NCBI GenBank assembly: GCA_964651405.1
Contig: CAZYZB010000021.1
Span: 1-14,941, forward strand
Origin: JAWBOD01 sp964651405
GTDB lineage: Archaea; Aenigmatarchaeota; Aenigmatarchaeia; Aenigmatarchaeales; Aenigmatarchaeaceae
Direction: 5' to 3'
DNA: 14,941 nucleotides
This document shows, one piece after another, positions 5,985 to 11,159 of this stretch. The notes below the pieces were generated by a model, which did not search any database, was not told the DNA's origin, and worked only from the letters and a program-made list of their open reading frames with translations. The position numbers were made by a program, and so were the translations under genes. Within the stretch, counting starts at the first letter, position 1; each line of letters begins with the position of its first letter.

Positions 5985-6031
5985 CTTCGGTGAGGAAAAT
6001 GAAGATTGAACACGTCCTCTCTGAATGAAAA
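5985..6031 (+). other. tRNA-Leu T-loop intron at position 59/60 (47 nt)
   Basis: This is the cleanest BHB of the window. The outer helix is the T stem itself, GTCGG 5974-5978 with CCGGC 6033-6037. The central helix is TTCA 5979-5982 with TGAA 6026-6029, the bulges are AAC (5983-5985) and AAT (6030-6032), and the inner helix continues through TTCGG 5986-5990 / CTGAA-side bases 6021-6025, then GAGGA 5992-5996 with TCCTC 6015-6019. Confidence 0.88.
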
Positions 6032-6050
6032 TCCGGCCCTCCGCACATGC

Positions 6051-6060
6051 TTATAAATTT
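6051..6060 (+). promoter_or_regulatory. TATA box of the eL18-uL13-uS9 unit
   Basis: TTATAAATTT sits just after tRNA-Leu and predicts a transcript starting near 6082, immediately at the GTGAT (6079-6083) ribosome-binding site of eL18. Confidence 0.55.
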
Positions 6061-6086
6061 AAATAAGTAAATGATTAAGTGATTTT

Positions 6087-6452
6087 ATGTCAAAACCAAC
6101 AGGACCAACAAATCCAATTATTGCAAGCTTGATAGAAGACATTAGAAACAGAGGATACAAGGAAAATGTACCGTTCTTGATTAAGCTGGCAGACGAGATG
6201 GAAAAGCCAAGAAGAAAAAGAGCAGAAGTAGACTTGTCAAAGTTAAACAGGGTTTGCAAGGAGAATGATATCATAGTTGTTCCAGGCAAAGTTCTTTCGT
6301 CTGGGATTTTAAAGAAGCCTCTAAAGGTTGCTGCAGCAAGTTTCTCCATGGTTGCAATAGAAAGAATACAAAAAGCTGGTGGTAAAGTCTTAACAATAGA
6401 AGAGCTGGTTAAGGAAAACCCAAAAGGAACAAATGTTAGGATAGTGATATAA
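6087..6452 (+). CDS. rpl18e: 50S ribosomal protein eL18
   Basis: The 121-residue protein is the archaeal/eukaryotic eL18, related in fold to bacterial L15 and located in the large subunit. Family features are NPIIASLIEDIRNRGY at the start, the KPRRKRAEVDLSKLNR stretch near residues 41-56, and VVPGKVLSSGILKKPLKVAA near 64-83. The ATG follows GTGAT by three bases. It directly follows tRNA-Leu, as in the halobacterial S9 operon, and overlaps the next ATG by one base (TAATG), implying coupled translation. Confidence 0.96.
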   Translation: MSKPTGPTNPIIASLIEDIRNRGYKENVPFLIKLADEMEKPRRKRAEVDLSKLNRVCKENDIIVVPGKVLSSGILKKPLKVAAASFSMVAIERIQKAGGKVLTIEELVKENPKGTNVRIVI

Positions 6453-6706
6453 TGGTTGCAGGCTGTTTACCAAGATATCCATGGGAAGTTGGACCAGAAA
6501 CTAGATTAGAAGCATCTAGAAGAATACTTAATGAAGGCTTAGAGGAGTCTAGTAAGATTGAAAAAGATGAATATTTGGGTCGTTTAATGAACTTGGGAAT
6601 GTCTAGAGTAACAGCTCAAAATTACTTTTATATGGTTTTAACTTCAAAAAATGAATTTACTACACAAAGAAAAGAAGGAAAAATTTATATTTGTAGGGTT
6701 GGTTGA
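6452..6706 (+). CDS. Small unrecognised protein, possible winged helix, inside ribosomal operon
   Basis: This 84-residue protein starts at the ATG overlapping the eL18 stop and ends immediately before the uL13 ATG, so it is locked into the operon. I do not recognise the family. Residues 38-64 (EKDEYLGRLMNLGMSRVTAQ, then a helix NYFYMVL) look like a helix-turn-helix with alternating hydrophobics, and residues 66-84 (NEFTTQRKEGKIYICRVG) could form a two-strand wing, so a winged-helix fold is a plausible guess. There is no Cys pair, signal peptide or membrane segment. The usual archaeal order has uL13 directly after eL18. A role in ribosome assembly or autoregulation is an inference from position only. 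Confidence 0.8.
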   Translation: MVAGCLPRYPWEVGPETRLEASRRILNEGLEESSKIEKDEYLGRLMNLGMSRVTAQNYFYMVLTSKNEFTTQRKEGKIYICRVG

Positions 6707-7108
6707 ATGATAGTTGATGCTGAAGGAGCTATACTAGGAAGACTTGCAACGAGAGTTGCAAAGGAATTGTTAAAAGGAGAAGATATTACAATCATAAACG
6801 CTGAGAAGTCTATTATAACTGGAAATTCTGATGCAATAATAAGAAGATATCTTACTAAAAGAGAAAGAGGAGACCCTAACAAAGGACCGTTTTATCCAAG
6901 ACAACCTGATAAAATATTAAAGAGGACAATAAGAGGAATGCTTCCTTATAAGAGAGATAAAGGAAGAAAGGCATTAAGAAGACTGAAAGTTTTTATTGGC
7001 TCGCAAAATCTTAAAGGCGAGAAAATAGGCAAGACAGAAGAAAGCATAACGTGCAAATATATGACTGTTAAAGACTTGTGCAATAAACTAGGTGCTAAAG
7101 TTGACTAA
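6707..7108 (+). CDS. rpl13: 50S ribosomal protein uL13
   Basis: The 133-residue protein is an early large-subunit assembly protein. It shows the family N-terminus MIVDAEGAILGRLATRVAKEL, then INAEKSIITGN near 29-39, and the basic PDKILKRTIRGMLPYKRDKG block near 67-86, typical of archaeal and eukaryotic uL13. The ATG abuts the TGA of the upstream small gene. Its 3' end overlaps the start of uS9: the TTG of uS9 begins at 7101, before the TAA at 7106. Confidence 0.96.
   Translation: MIVDAEGAILGRLATRVAKELLKGEDITIINAEKSIITGNSDAIIRRYLTKRERGDPNKGPFYPRQPDKILKRTIRGMLPYKRDKGRKALRRLKVFIGSQNLKGEKIGKTEESITCKYMTVKDLCNKLGAKVD
7090..7094 (+). promoter_or_regulatory. Ribosome-binding site that decides the uS9 start
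   Basis: AGGTG is followed by TTG at 7101 with nearly the same spacing as at uS11. A GTG at 7092 lies inside the site, so TTG is the better start. Confidence 0.6.
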
Positions 7109-7511
7109 GAAGAAAGAGTTGATACAAACATTGGGTAAAAGAAAAGAGGCAATAGCAAAGGCTATTGCAAAGCCTGGTGATGGAACTATTATTATTAACA
7201 ATAGATCCTTGGAAGTTTATGAGCCAGAAATGTTAAAGCTTATGATAAAAGAACCTTTAATTCTAGCAGGAGAAATTGGAAAGGCCTTGAATATAATTGT
7301 TAATGTTAGAGGCGGCGGAGTTTTTGGACAGGCTTCTGCTGTTAGGCAAGCAATAGCAAGAGCCTTGGTTGAGTACGATAGCTCGTTAAAAGAAAAGTTT
7401 TTAGCTTATGATAGAACATTATTAATTACAGATTCGAGAAGGACTGAACCTCATAAGCCTTCATGCAGTAAGCGTGGACCAAGAAGGCATAAGCAGCGCT
7501 CGAAACGATAG
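7101..7511 (+). CDS. rps9: 30S ribosomal protein uS9
   Basis: Counted from TTG 7101 the protein has 136 residues. uS9 lies in the head of the small subunit and its C-terminal Arg/Lys tail reaches the P-site tRNA. Visible features are TLGKRKEAIAKA near the start, NIIVNVRGGGVFGQASAVR in the middle, DRTLLITDSRRTEPHKP, and the invariant end GPRRHKQRSKR. The tail is intact, so the mobile-element relic downstream has not interrupted this gene. It overlaps uL13 by eight bases and is followed by a hairpin and T-run. Confidence 0.96.
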   Translation: MTKKKELIQTLGKRKEAIAKAIAKPGDGTIIINNRSLEVYEPEMLKLMIKEPLILAGEIGKALNIIVNVRGGGVFGQASAVRQAIARALVEYDSSLKEKFLAYDRTLLITDSRRTEPHKPSCSKRGPRRHKQRSKR

Positions 7512-7514
7512 TAA

Positions 7515-7547
7515 TTTACCACCAGCAGTGGTAAAATTAATTTTTTT
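7515..7547 (+). terminator. Terminator after uS9
   Basis: TTTACCAC (7515-7522) and GTGGTAAA (7528-7535) form a perfect 8-bp stem with a CAGCA loop, followed at 7541-7547 by seven Ts. It lies four bases after the uS9 stop codon and should end the ribosomal operon transcript. Confidence 0.7.
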
Positions 7548-7571
7548 ACAATTTTAGTTCTATTCTTATAA

Positions 7572-7874
7572 ATGAGACAAATAAATGAATTTATAAATGG
7601 AAATTTATTAGGAGATTCTAATATAAGAGTATGGAAAAGCAAATATGGAAATTATTATTACTATAAACATACTGCTAAAGATAATAAATTTCTTGAATGG
7701 CAGAAATCTCTTTTAGAAGAATTCAGAATTAAAACATATATATGTAGAGATAACAAATCTACAGGTTGCTATGTTTTAGGTTTCTATATTAATAATTGCC
7801 CATATCCAGAATTAATGAAACTAAGAAAACAATGGTACATAGAAAGATTGGATAAAAATTCTATCAAATGTTGA
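7572..7874 (+). CDS. LAGLIDADG-endonuclease-like fragment
   Basis: This 100-residue frame begins INEFINGNLLGDSNIR (residues 4-19), which matches the first LAGLIDADG helix and following strand of homing endonucleases (usual form GLLLGDG.i). The pattern continues with YYYYKHTAKDNKFLEWQKSL near 28-47 and ELMKLRKQWY near 80-89, as in the LAGLIDADG_2 type. The second half, with the WFMDDG-like motif, is missing, so on its own it should not be an active enzyme. There is no ribosome-binding site. It sits between the uS9 terminator and rpoN, where intact archaeal operons have no gene. In the +1 frame an XRE helix-turn-helix follows directly, indicating a frameshifted fusion. Confidence 0.55.
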   Translation: MRQINEFINGNLLGDSNIRVWKSKYGNYYYYKHTAKDNKFLEWQKSLLEEFRIKTYICRDNKSTGCYVLGFYINNCPYPELMKLRKQWYIERLDKNSIKC

Positions 7875-8073
7875 AGGAACAGGAAAAATACTAAAAGAAA
7901 GAAGACAGAAATTAAAAATATCAAGAAAAGAGCTCACTAAACTTCTTGGCGTAAACAAGGATTATATAAGAAAAATAGAGAACGATAGACGCAATCCTAG
8001 CGTAAATAAGTTTAGAACAATTTTAAATACTTTAAATATAAACTCTTCTTATCTATTAAATAAACTAAAGTGA
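7843..8073 (+). pseudogene. XRE-type helix-turn-helix remnant in the +1 frame
   Basis: This frame is open from just after a TAG at 7840 to TGA 8071, but contains no ATG, GTG or TTG before the domain. From 7882 it encodes GKILKERRQKLKISRKELTK, then LLGVNKDYIRKIENDRRNP, a clear Cro/C1-type helix-turn-helix. Removing one A from the AAAAA run near 7854-7858 would join it to the LAGLIDADG-like fragment as one protein of about 165 residues. The TGA stop is part of the GTGAT ribosome-binding site of rpoN. It is either a decayed element gene, a programmed frameshift, or a sequencing error in a homopolymer. Confidence 0.6.
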
Positions 8074-8077
8074 TAAA

Positions 8078-8272
8078 ATGATTATTCCGGTTCGTTGCAT
8101 AAGTTGTGGTAAAACTGTTGCACATCTTTGGGAAGCTTTTAATAAAAGAGTTCAAGCAGGGGAAGATCCTAAAAAAGTTTTAGATGATTTAGGGTTGAAA
8201 AGATATTGCTGTAGATCTTTGTTTCTAACGCATGTTGATACTTACAAGCAGGTAGCAAAGTATAAAAGATAA
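8078..8272 (+). CDS. rpoN: DNA-directed RNA polymerase subunit N (Rpo10)
   Basis: The 64-residue protein is the zinc-binding RPB10-type subunit that helps assemble subunits D and L with the large subunits. The motif MIIPVRCISCGK holds Cys7 and Cys10, and RYCCR holds Cys44 and Cys45, together the full zinc site. Length matches the family (about 65). The ATG follows GTGAT by three bases. In the common archaeal order rpoK comes next, but here a ZIP transporter follows after two bases. Confidence 0.97.
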   Translation: MIIPVRCISCGKTVAHLWEAFNKRVQAGEDPKKVLDDLGLKRYCCRSLFLTHVDTYKQVAKYKR

Positions 8273-8274
8273 AA

Positions 8275-9021
8275 ATGATTGAAATCTGGTTTTACAGTTT
8301 GTTGAGTGTATTTTTAGTAAGTTGCATCTCTCTTATAGGTCTGCCTACTTTTTCAATAAAAGAAGAAACCTTAAAGAAAATACTTCTTTATTTTGTTAGC
8401 TTTTCAGTAGGTGGATTATTAGGAGACGCTTTCATACATCTTTTGCCAGAATCAATAAAGTTAAATAATGAGTTATCTCTAGCATCTTACATTCTTTTAG
8501 GAATAATAATATCTTTTATAGTTGAAAAATTTGTTCAATGGAGACACTGTCACATACCAACTTCAATAAAACATCCGCATCCATTTGCTGTGATGAATAT
8601 GATAGGAGATTCAGTCCATAACTTTATTGATGGCTTAATAATTGGTGCGAGTTACTTAACTTCAATCCAATTAGGAATTGCTACAACAATAGCAGTTATA
8701 CTGCACGAGATACCGCAGGAAATAGGAGATTTTGGAGTTTTAATTCATGGCGGATTTAAAAAGAAAAAAGCATTGTTTATGAATTTCGTTACAGCCTTGA
8801 CAGCTGTGGTAGGGACGATAATCTCTTTAATCATAGGTTCTTATGTTGAAAATTTGACAGGCTTTCTTTTGCCGTTTGCAATTGGCAGTTTTATATATAT
8901 CGCATCATCTGATTTGATTCCAGAATTGCATAAAGAAACTAAACCAATAAAGTCTTTTGTTCAGCTAGTGATGCTTTTAGTTGGAATAGGCATAATGTAT
9001 TTGTTTTTGTTTTTAGAATGA
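8275..9021 (+). CDS. ZIP family divalent metal transporter
   Basis: The protein has 248 residues and about seven or eight hydrophobic helices, as in ZIP (ZupT/SLC39) transporters that import zinc or iron. The two metal-binding helices are plain: HNFIDG at 115-120 in helix 4 and HEIPQEIGD at 144-152 in helix 5. DAFIHLLPES at 51-60 and SSDLIPELH at 211-219 are further family motifs. A His-rich cytoplasmic loop (His91, His93, His100, His102) lies between helices 3 and 4 and may sense or buffer metal. It starts two bases after rpoN without a clear ribosome-binding site and is probably cotranscribed. Metal specificity cannot be told. Confidence 0.93.
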   Translation: MIEIWFYSLLSVFLVSCISLIGLPTFSIKEETLKKILLYFVSFSVGGLLGDAFIHLLPESIKLNNELSLASYILLGIIISFIVEKFVQWRHCHIPTSIKHPHPFAVMNMIGDSVHNFIDGLIIGASYLTSIQLGIATTIAVILHEIPQEIGDFGVLIHGGFKKKKALFMNFVTALTAVVGTIISLIIGSYVENLTGFLLPFAIGSFIYIASSDLIPELHKETKPIKSFVQLVMLLVGIGIMYLFLFLE

Positions 9022-9025
9022 TTTT

Positions 9026-9250
9026 ATGAAGTTGAATGTTACGGTCATTCCGAATGCGAAAACTTTTGAAGTAATCAAGGTTAATGAGAATAACTATAAA
9101 ATAAAAGTAGATGCTCCTGCTTCTAAAGGTCATGCAAACAATCGTTTAATTGAAATACTAGCTAATCATTTTAATGTCTCAAAGTCTTCTATAAAGATTT
9201 TAAAAGGCTTTAAGAATAGAAATAAAATAGTTAGCATAGATAGTTTATAG
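9026..9250 (+). CDS. DUF167/YggU family protein
   Basis: The 74-residue protein matches the DUF167 (UPF0235, YggU) pattern: an N-terminal strand LNVTVIPNAK, then YKIKVDAPASKGHANNRLIE near 28-47 and SSIKILKGFKNRNKIVSI near 54-71. The biochemical role of the family is not established; it is a small alpha/beta fold, cytosolic. The ATG follows TGAT, which includes the ZIP stop codon, so it is part of the same unit. The stop codon lies three bases before tRNA-Pro. Confidence 0.88.
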   Translation: MKLNVTVIPNAKTFEVIKVNENNYKIKVDAPASKGHANNRLIEILANHFNVSKSSIKILKGFKNRNKIVSIDSL

Positions 9251-9280
9251 CAAGGGCTCGTAGTATAGCTTGGTCTAGTA

Positions 9281-9295
9281 TGCGAAAGCCTAGAA
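9281..9295 (+). other. tRNA-Pro intron at position 24/25 (15 nt)
   Basis: The central helix CTAG 9275-9278 pairs with CTAG 9290-9293. The bulges are TAT (9279-9281) and AAT (9294-9296), and the inner helix is GC/GC capped by a GAAA tetraloop (9284-9287). Cutting between bulge bases 2 and 3 yields a proper D stem and a purine at 26. The outer helix is only two pairs. Confidence 0.75.
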
Positions 9296-9308
9296 TACAC
9301 GCTTGGGG

Positions 9309-9321
9309 AAGTAATCCAATA
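9309..9321 (+). other. tRNA-Pro intron at position 37/38 (13 nt)
   Basis: The outer helix is the anticodon stem plus central helix TTGG 9303-9306 with CCAA 9316-9319. The bulges are GGA (9307-9309) and TAT (9320-9322). Removal of 13 nt gives a normal seven-base anticodon loop. The intron is near the lower size limit and has almost no inner helix. Confidence 0.8.
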
Positions 9322-9358
9322 TGCGTGTGACCCCGGTTCAAATCCGGGCGAGCCCACT

Positions 9359-9721
9359 TTACCTAGGAAAGATTAATCTTATGTGTATAGGTCGCGAACG
9401 TTCATCATATGGCTCTATTCTTAAATTACCTAGCTCATAGCTAAAATTAGTCGCCAAATAGAATGCAGTATTAAGCACTCCTGAAGGAACATAAATGTTC
9501 ACATCTCCAGTCTCTAAGTTCAATACAGCACCCTCTCTCTTCCTCATAGATCTATCCATTTTTTTGTGATTGCCCTTGCTTAAGGGATCCATATTGTGCG
9601 CGTACACTTTTCCCATAGGCCATCTGGTTTCTACCTGCTTTCCTTGGTTCAGTAGGTCAAAGTCTTCCCAGTTCATTTCTAACTCGAGAAAGTGTTCTCT
9701 AGAGTTTAGCGTCCTTTCCAT
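9359..9721 (-). CDS. Hypothetical protein, unrecognised
   Basis: I do not recognise this protein. Counted from ATG 9721 it has 120 residues; ATG 9727 would add MS. The TATA-like TTTAAA at 9744-9749 is centred about 26 bases from 9721, which favours a leaderless start there. The sequence is soluble and mixed in charge: an acidic N-terminal part (EHFLELEMNWEDFD), a basic middle (SKGNHKKMDRSMRKRE, near 48-63), and a strand-rich C-terminal part (NLETGDVNIYVPSG through RPIHIRLIFPR). No metal or nucleotide motif stands out. It is divergent from PRPP synthetase and its stop lies just beyond tRNA-Pro on the other strand. Confidence 0.75.
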   Translation of the reverse strand: MERTLNSREHFLELEMNWEDFDLLNQGKQVETRWPMGKVYAHNMDPLSKGNHKKMDRSMRKREGAVLNLETGDVNIYVPSGVLNTAFYLATNFSYELGNLRIEPYDERSRPIHIRLIFPR

Positions 9722-9727
9722 GCTCAT

Positions 9728-9750
9728 ATTTATAAAATAAACTTTAAATT
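9728..9750. promoter_or_regulatory. Overlapping divergent promoters
   Basis: On the plus strand TTTATAAAAT (9729-9738) is centred about 26 bases before the PRPP synthetase ATG. On the minus strand TTTAAA (9744-9749) is about 26 bases before ATG 9721. Both genes appear leaderless, and their core promoters share the same short gap. Confidence 0.6.
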
Positions 9751-9759
9751 ATCTTATCT

Positions 9760-10677
9760 ATGAAAATCGATGTGGTTCTCGGAGAAGATGAATTTTCTGA
9801 ACAAATTGCAAGGCAAATAAATGCAAAATTTATTAAAATTGAAACTTACACTTTTCCTGACAGCGAGATTAAACTTACTTTGAAAGAAGCAGAACTAAAA
9901 AATAAAAGTGTTTTGCTTGTTTTGAGGTCAAAAAGGTTCAAGCCTGATATAAACAACAACGTTATGAAAATTTTCTTTATCTATTCGTTACTAAAAGAAG
10001 CTGGAGCAAATGAGATAAATCTTTTTTTGCCTTACATGTTCTATTCAAGGCAGGACAAGCAGTTTCTACCAGGAGAAACCAAATCATTTTCAAACATAGC
10101 AACTTTGTACGAAAGCCTAGGAGTTTCAAACATAATAACTATAAACTCCCATCTTTACGGAAAATCTCCACCTCTCCAAAGCTTCTTTAAAAAAATAAAA
10201 GTTTATGACCAAAGTCCTGCTGCACTTTTTGCAGATTATTTAAAATCAAAGAATCTCAAAGAGCCTATAGTAATAGGTCCAGGCAAAGGTGCGGACAGGT
10301 TAATCCAAGAGCTTGCTGGTTTGCTTGATGCTGATTTTGAAGGTTTAGAGAAGGAAAGAGACCATAGAACTCAAGCTATAACAATGAAGCCTCCTAAGGC
10401 AAAACTGAAAAATAGGGATGTTATAATCTATGATGATGTTTCAGCTAGTGGAGGAACTATAGCTCCGGCTTTTGAATTAACTCAAAGATTCAAGCCAAAT
10501 AGAATATTCATAGCTCTTCCCCATTTGATAACTAAGGAAGGAATAGAGAAATTAATTAAACTTAAACCAACAGAGATAATTACCTCAGACTCTTTTGTAA
10601 CCGAGGAACCTATGAAATTTACAGAACTAAGTTTGGTTCCATTGATTTCTAATTACATAAAAATTTTAAATGATTAG
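9760..10677 (+). CDS. prs: Ribose-phosphate pyrophosphokinase (PRPP synthetase)
   Basis: The 305-residue enzyme makes phosphoribosyl pyrophosphate from ribose 5-phosphate and ATP, for nucleotide, histidine and tryptophan synthesis and salvage. The double Rossmann-like layout is visible: TFPDSEIKL (31-39) in the N-terminal half, the ATP-site PYMFYSRQDKQF (91-102), His131 in NSHLYGK, and the PRPP-binding loop DDVSASGGT (225-233) after strand DVIIY. Length fits the family (about 290-315). The start is leaderless. It ends convergently with the next gene, overlapping by 12 bases. The deoxyribosyltransferase-like and NUDIX neighbours suggest a nucleotide-metabolism cluster, by inference. Confidence 0.95.
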   Translation: MKIDVVLGEDEFSEQIARQINAKFIKIETYTFPDSEIKLTLKEAELKNKSVLLVLRSKRFKPDINNNVMKIFFIYSLLKEAGANEINLFLPYMFYSRQDKQFLPGETKSFSNIATLYESLGVSNIITINSHLYGKSPPLQSFFKKIKVYDQSPAALFADYLKSKNLKEPIVIGPGKGADRLIQELAGLLDADFEGLEKERDHRTQAITMKPPKAKLKNRDVIIYDDVSASGGTIAPAFELTQRFKPNRIFIALPHLITKEGIEKLIKLKPTEIITSDSFVTEEPMKFTELSLVPLISNYIKILND

Positions 10678-11091
10678 ATTCAAATTGCCGTTCAACACTA
10701 CTGGCTTTACAGCCTTGATCTCGTCCAATATGAAGGATAGTTTCTCATCGTCTGGTATAGGATTCAGAAGAAATATTTTCTTGTTAAGGTAGAAAGCGAC
10801 CATGATTTCTGCAAATGTATTACCGCCAATATAATTCTTTATTCCATGCCTTTCCAAATTTATAACAAGTATAGCATCACTACCAGCAACTTTGTTAAAA
10901 TGCTTTCTAATAAAGCTTGGAGCAATTTTAAGATAAAGTTCTTTATTATTTTTTATTTCATTAATTTTTGGTCCAAACTTCTCTATTGAAGCTGGCATTA
11001 GAACTTCATGATTCATTGAAACAAGTTTTCTCTTTATTTCATTAAATGCTTCTTCACCAAAGTTTAAACTGCCACACAAAGCTATCTTCAT
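10666..11091 (-). CDS. Nucleoside 2-deoxyribosyltransferase-like protein
   Basis: The 141-residue protein shows an N-terminal strand and loop MKIALCGSLNF, then SDAILVINLERHGIKNYIGG (71-90) and NTFAEIMVAFYLNKKIFLLN (91-110). This is the layout of the nucleoside 2-deoxyribosyltransferase and related Rossmann-like families, where a conserved Glu in the G.NT..E motif (here Glu95) is catalytic. True activity on deoxynucleosides is not certain, since many archaeal and candidate-phylum members are uncharacterised. The ATG at 11091 follows GTGAT (minus strand 11095-11099). It converges on prs. Confidence 0.8.
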   Translation of the reverse strand: MKIALCGSLNFGEEAFNEIKRKLVSMNHEVLMPASIEKFGPKINEIKNNKELYLKIAPSFIRKHFNKVAGSDAILVINLERHGIKNYIGGNTFAEIMVAFYLNKKIFLLNPIPDDEKLSFILDEIKAVKPVVLNGNLNLII

Positions 11092-11126
11092 TTAATCACA
11101 CAAGTTTATTTTCTATATGCAATCTG

Positions 11127-11136
11127 AAATTTATAT
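11127..11136 (+). promoter_or_regulatory. TATA box of the NUDIX gene
   Basis: AAATTTATAT is centred about 27 bases before the ATG at 11160, with no ribosome-binding site in between; a leaderless transcript is likely. Confidence 0.5.
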
Positions 11137-11159
11137 TCTTTAATATTTCATAATAAAGT

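Larger units (their letters stand above)
5824..6045 (+). tRNA. tRNA-Leu(UAA) interrupted by four introns
   Basis: Exons 5824-5848, 5873-5880, 5899-5905, 5953-5984 and 6032-6045 join into an 86-nt class II tRNA. The acceptor stem is GCGGAGG/CCTCCGC (5824-5830 with 6038-6044) and the discriminator is A6045, as expected for leucine. The D arm is GCC/GGC around a 13-nt loop with GG. The anticodon stem CAGGA/TCCTG encloses CTTAAGA, giving anticodon TAA (5902-5904). The variable arm has a GGG/CCC stem (5960-5970), and the T arm is GTCGG/CCGGC around TTCAAAT. Every arm is perfect or nearly so only after removing all four insertions. tRNA-Leu just before eL18 matches the halobacterial S9 operon. The three introns outside the D loop have clear BHB motifs. 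Confidence 0.9.
9254..9356 (+). tRNA. tRNA-Pro(GGG) with two small introns
   Basis: Exons 9254-9280, 9296-9308 and 9322-9356 join into a 75-nt tRNA. The acceptor stem GGGCTCG/CGAGCCC (9254-9260 with 9349-9355) is perfect, and A9356 is the discriminator. The D stem is GTAT/GTAT with two G-U wobbles. The anticodon stem CACGC/GCGTG encloses TTGGGGT, giving anticodon GGG (9305-9307). The T arm is CCCGG/CCGGG around TTCAAAT. The gene is squeezed in, three bases after the DUF167 stop and two bases before the end of the opposite-strand gene. CCA is not encoded. Confidence 0.9.

Noticed and set aside
7868..7906. ATG at 7868 as a start for the helix-turn-helix remnant
   Set aside because: It is in a different frame from the helix-turn-helix and soon meets a stop.
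9297..9328. Alternative anticodon fold for the third tRNA (anticodon TGG with stem ACACG/CGTGT)
   Set aside because: It leaves a C-T mismatch in the central splice helix, whereas the GGG reading gives perfect TTGG/CCAA and CACGC/GCGTG helices and a seven-base loop.
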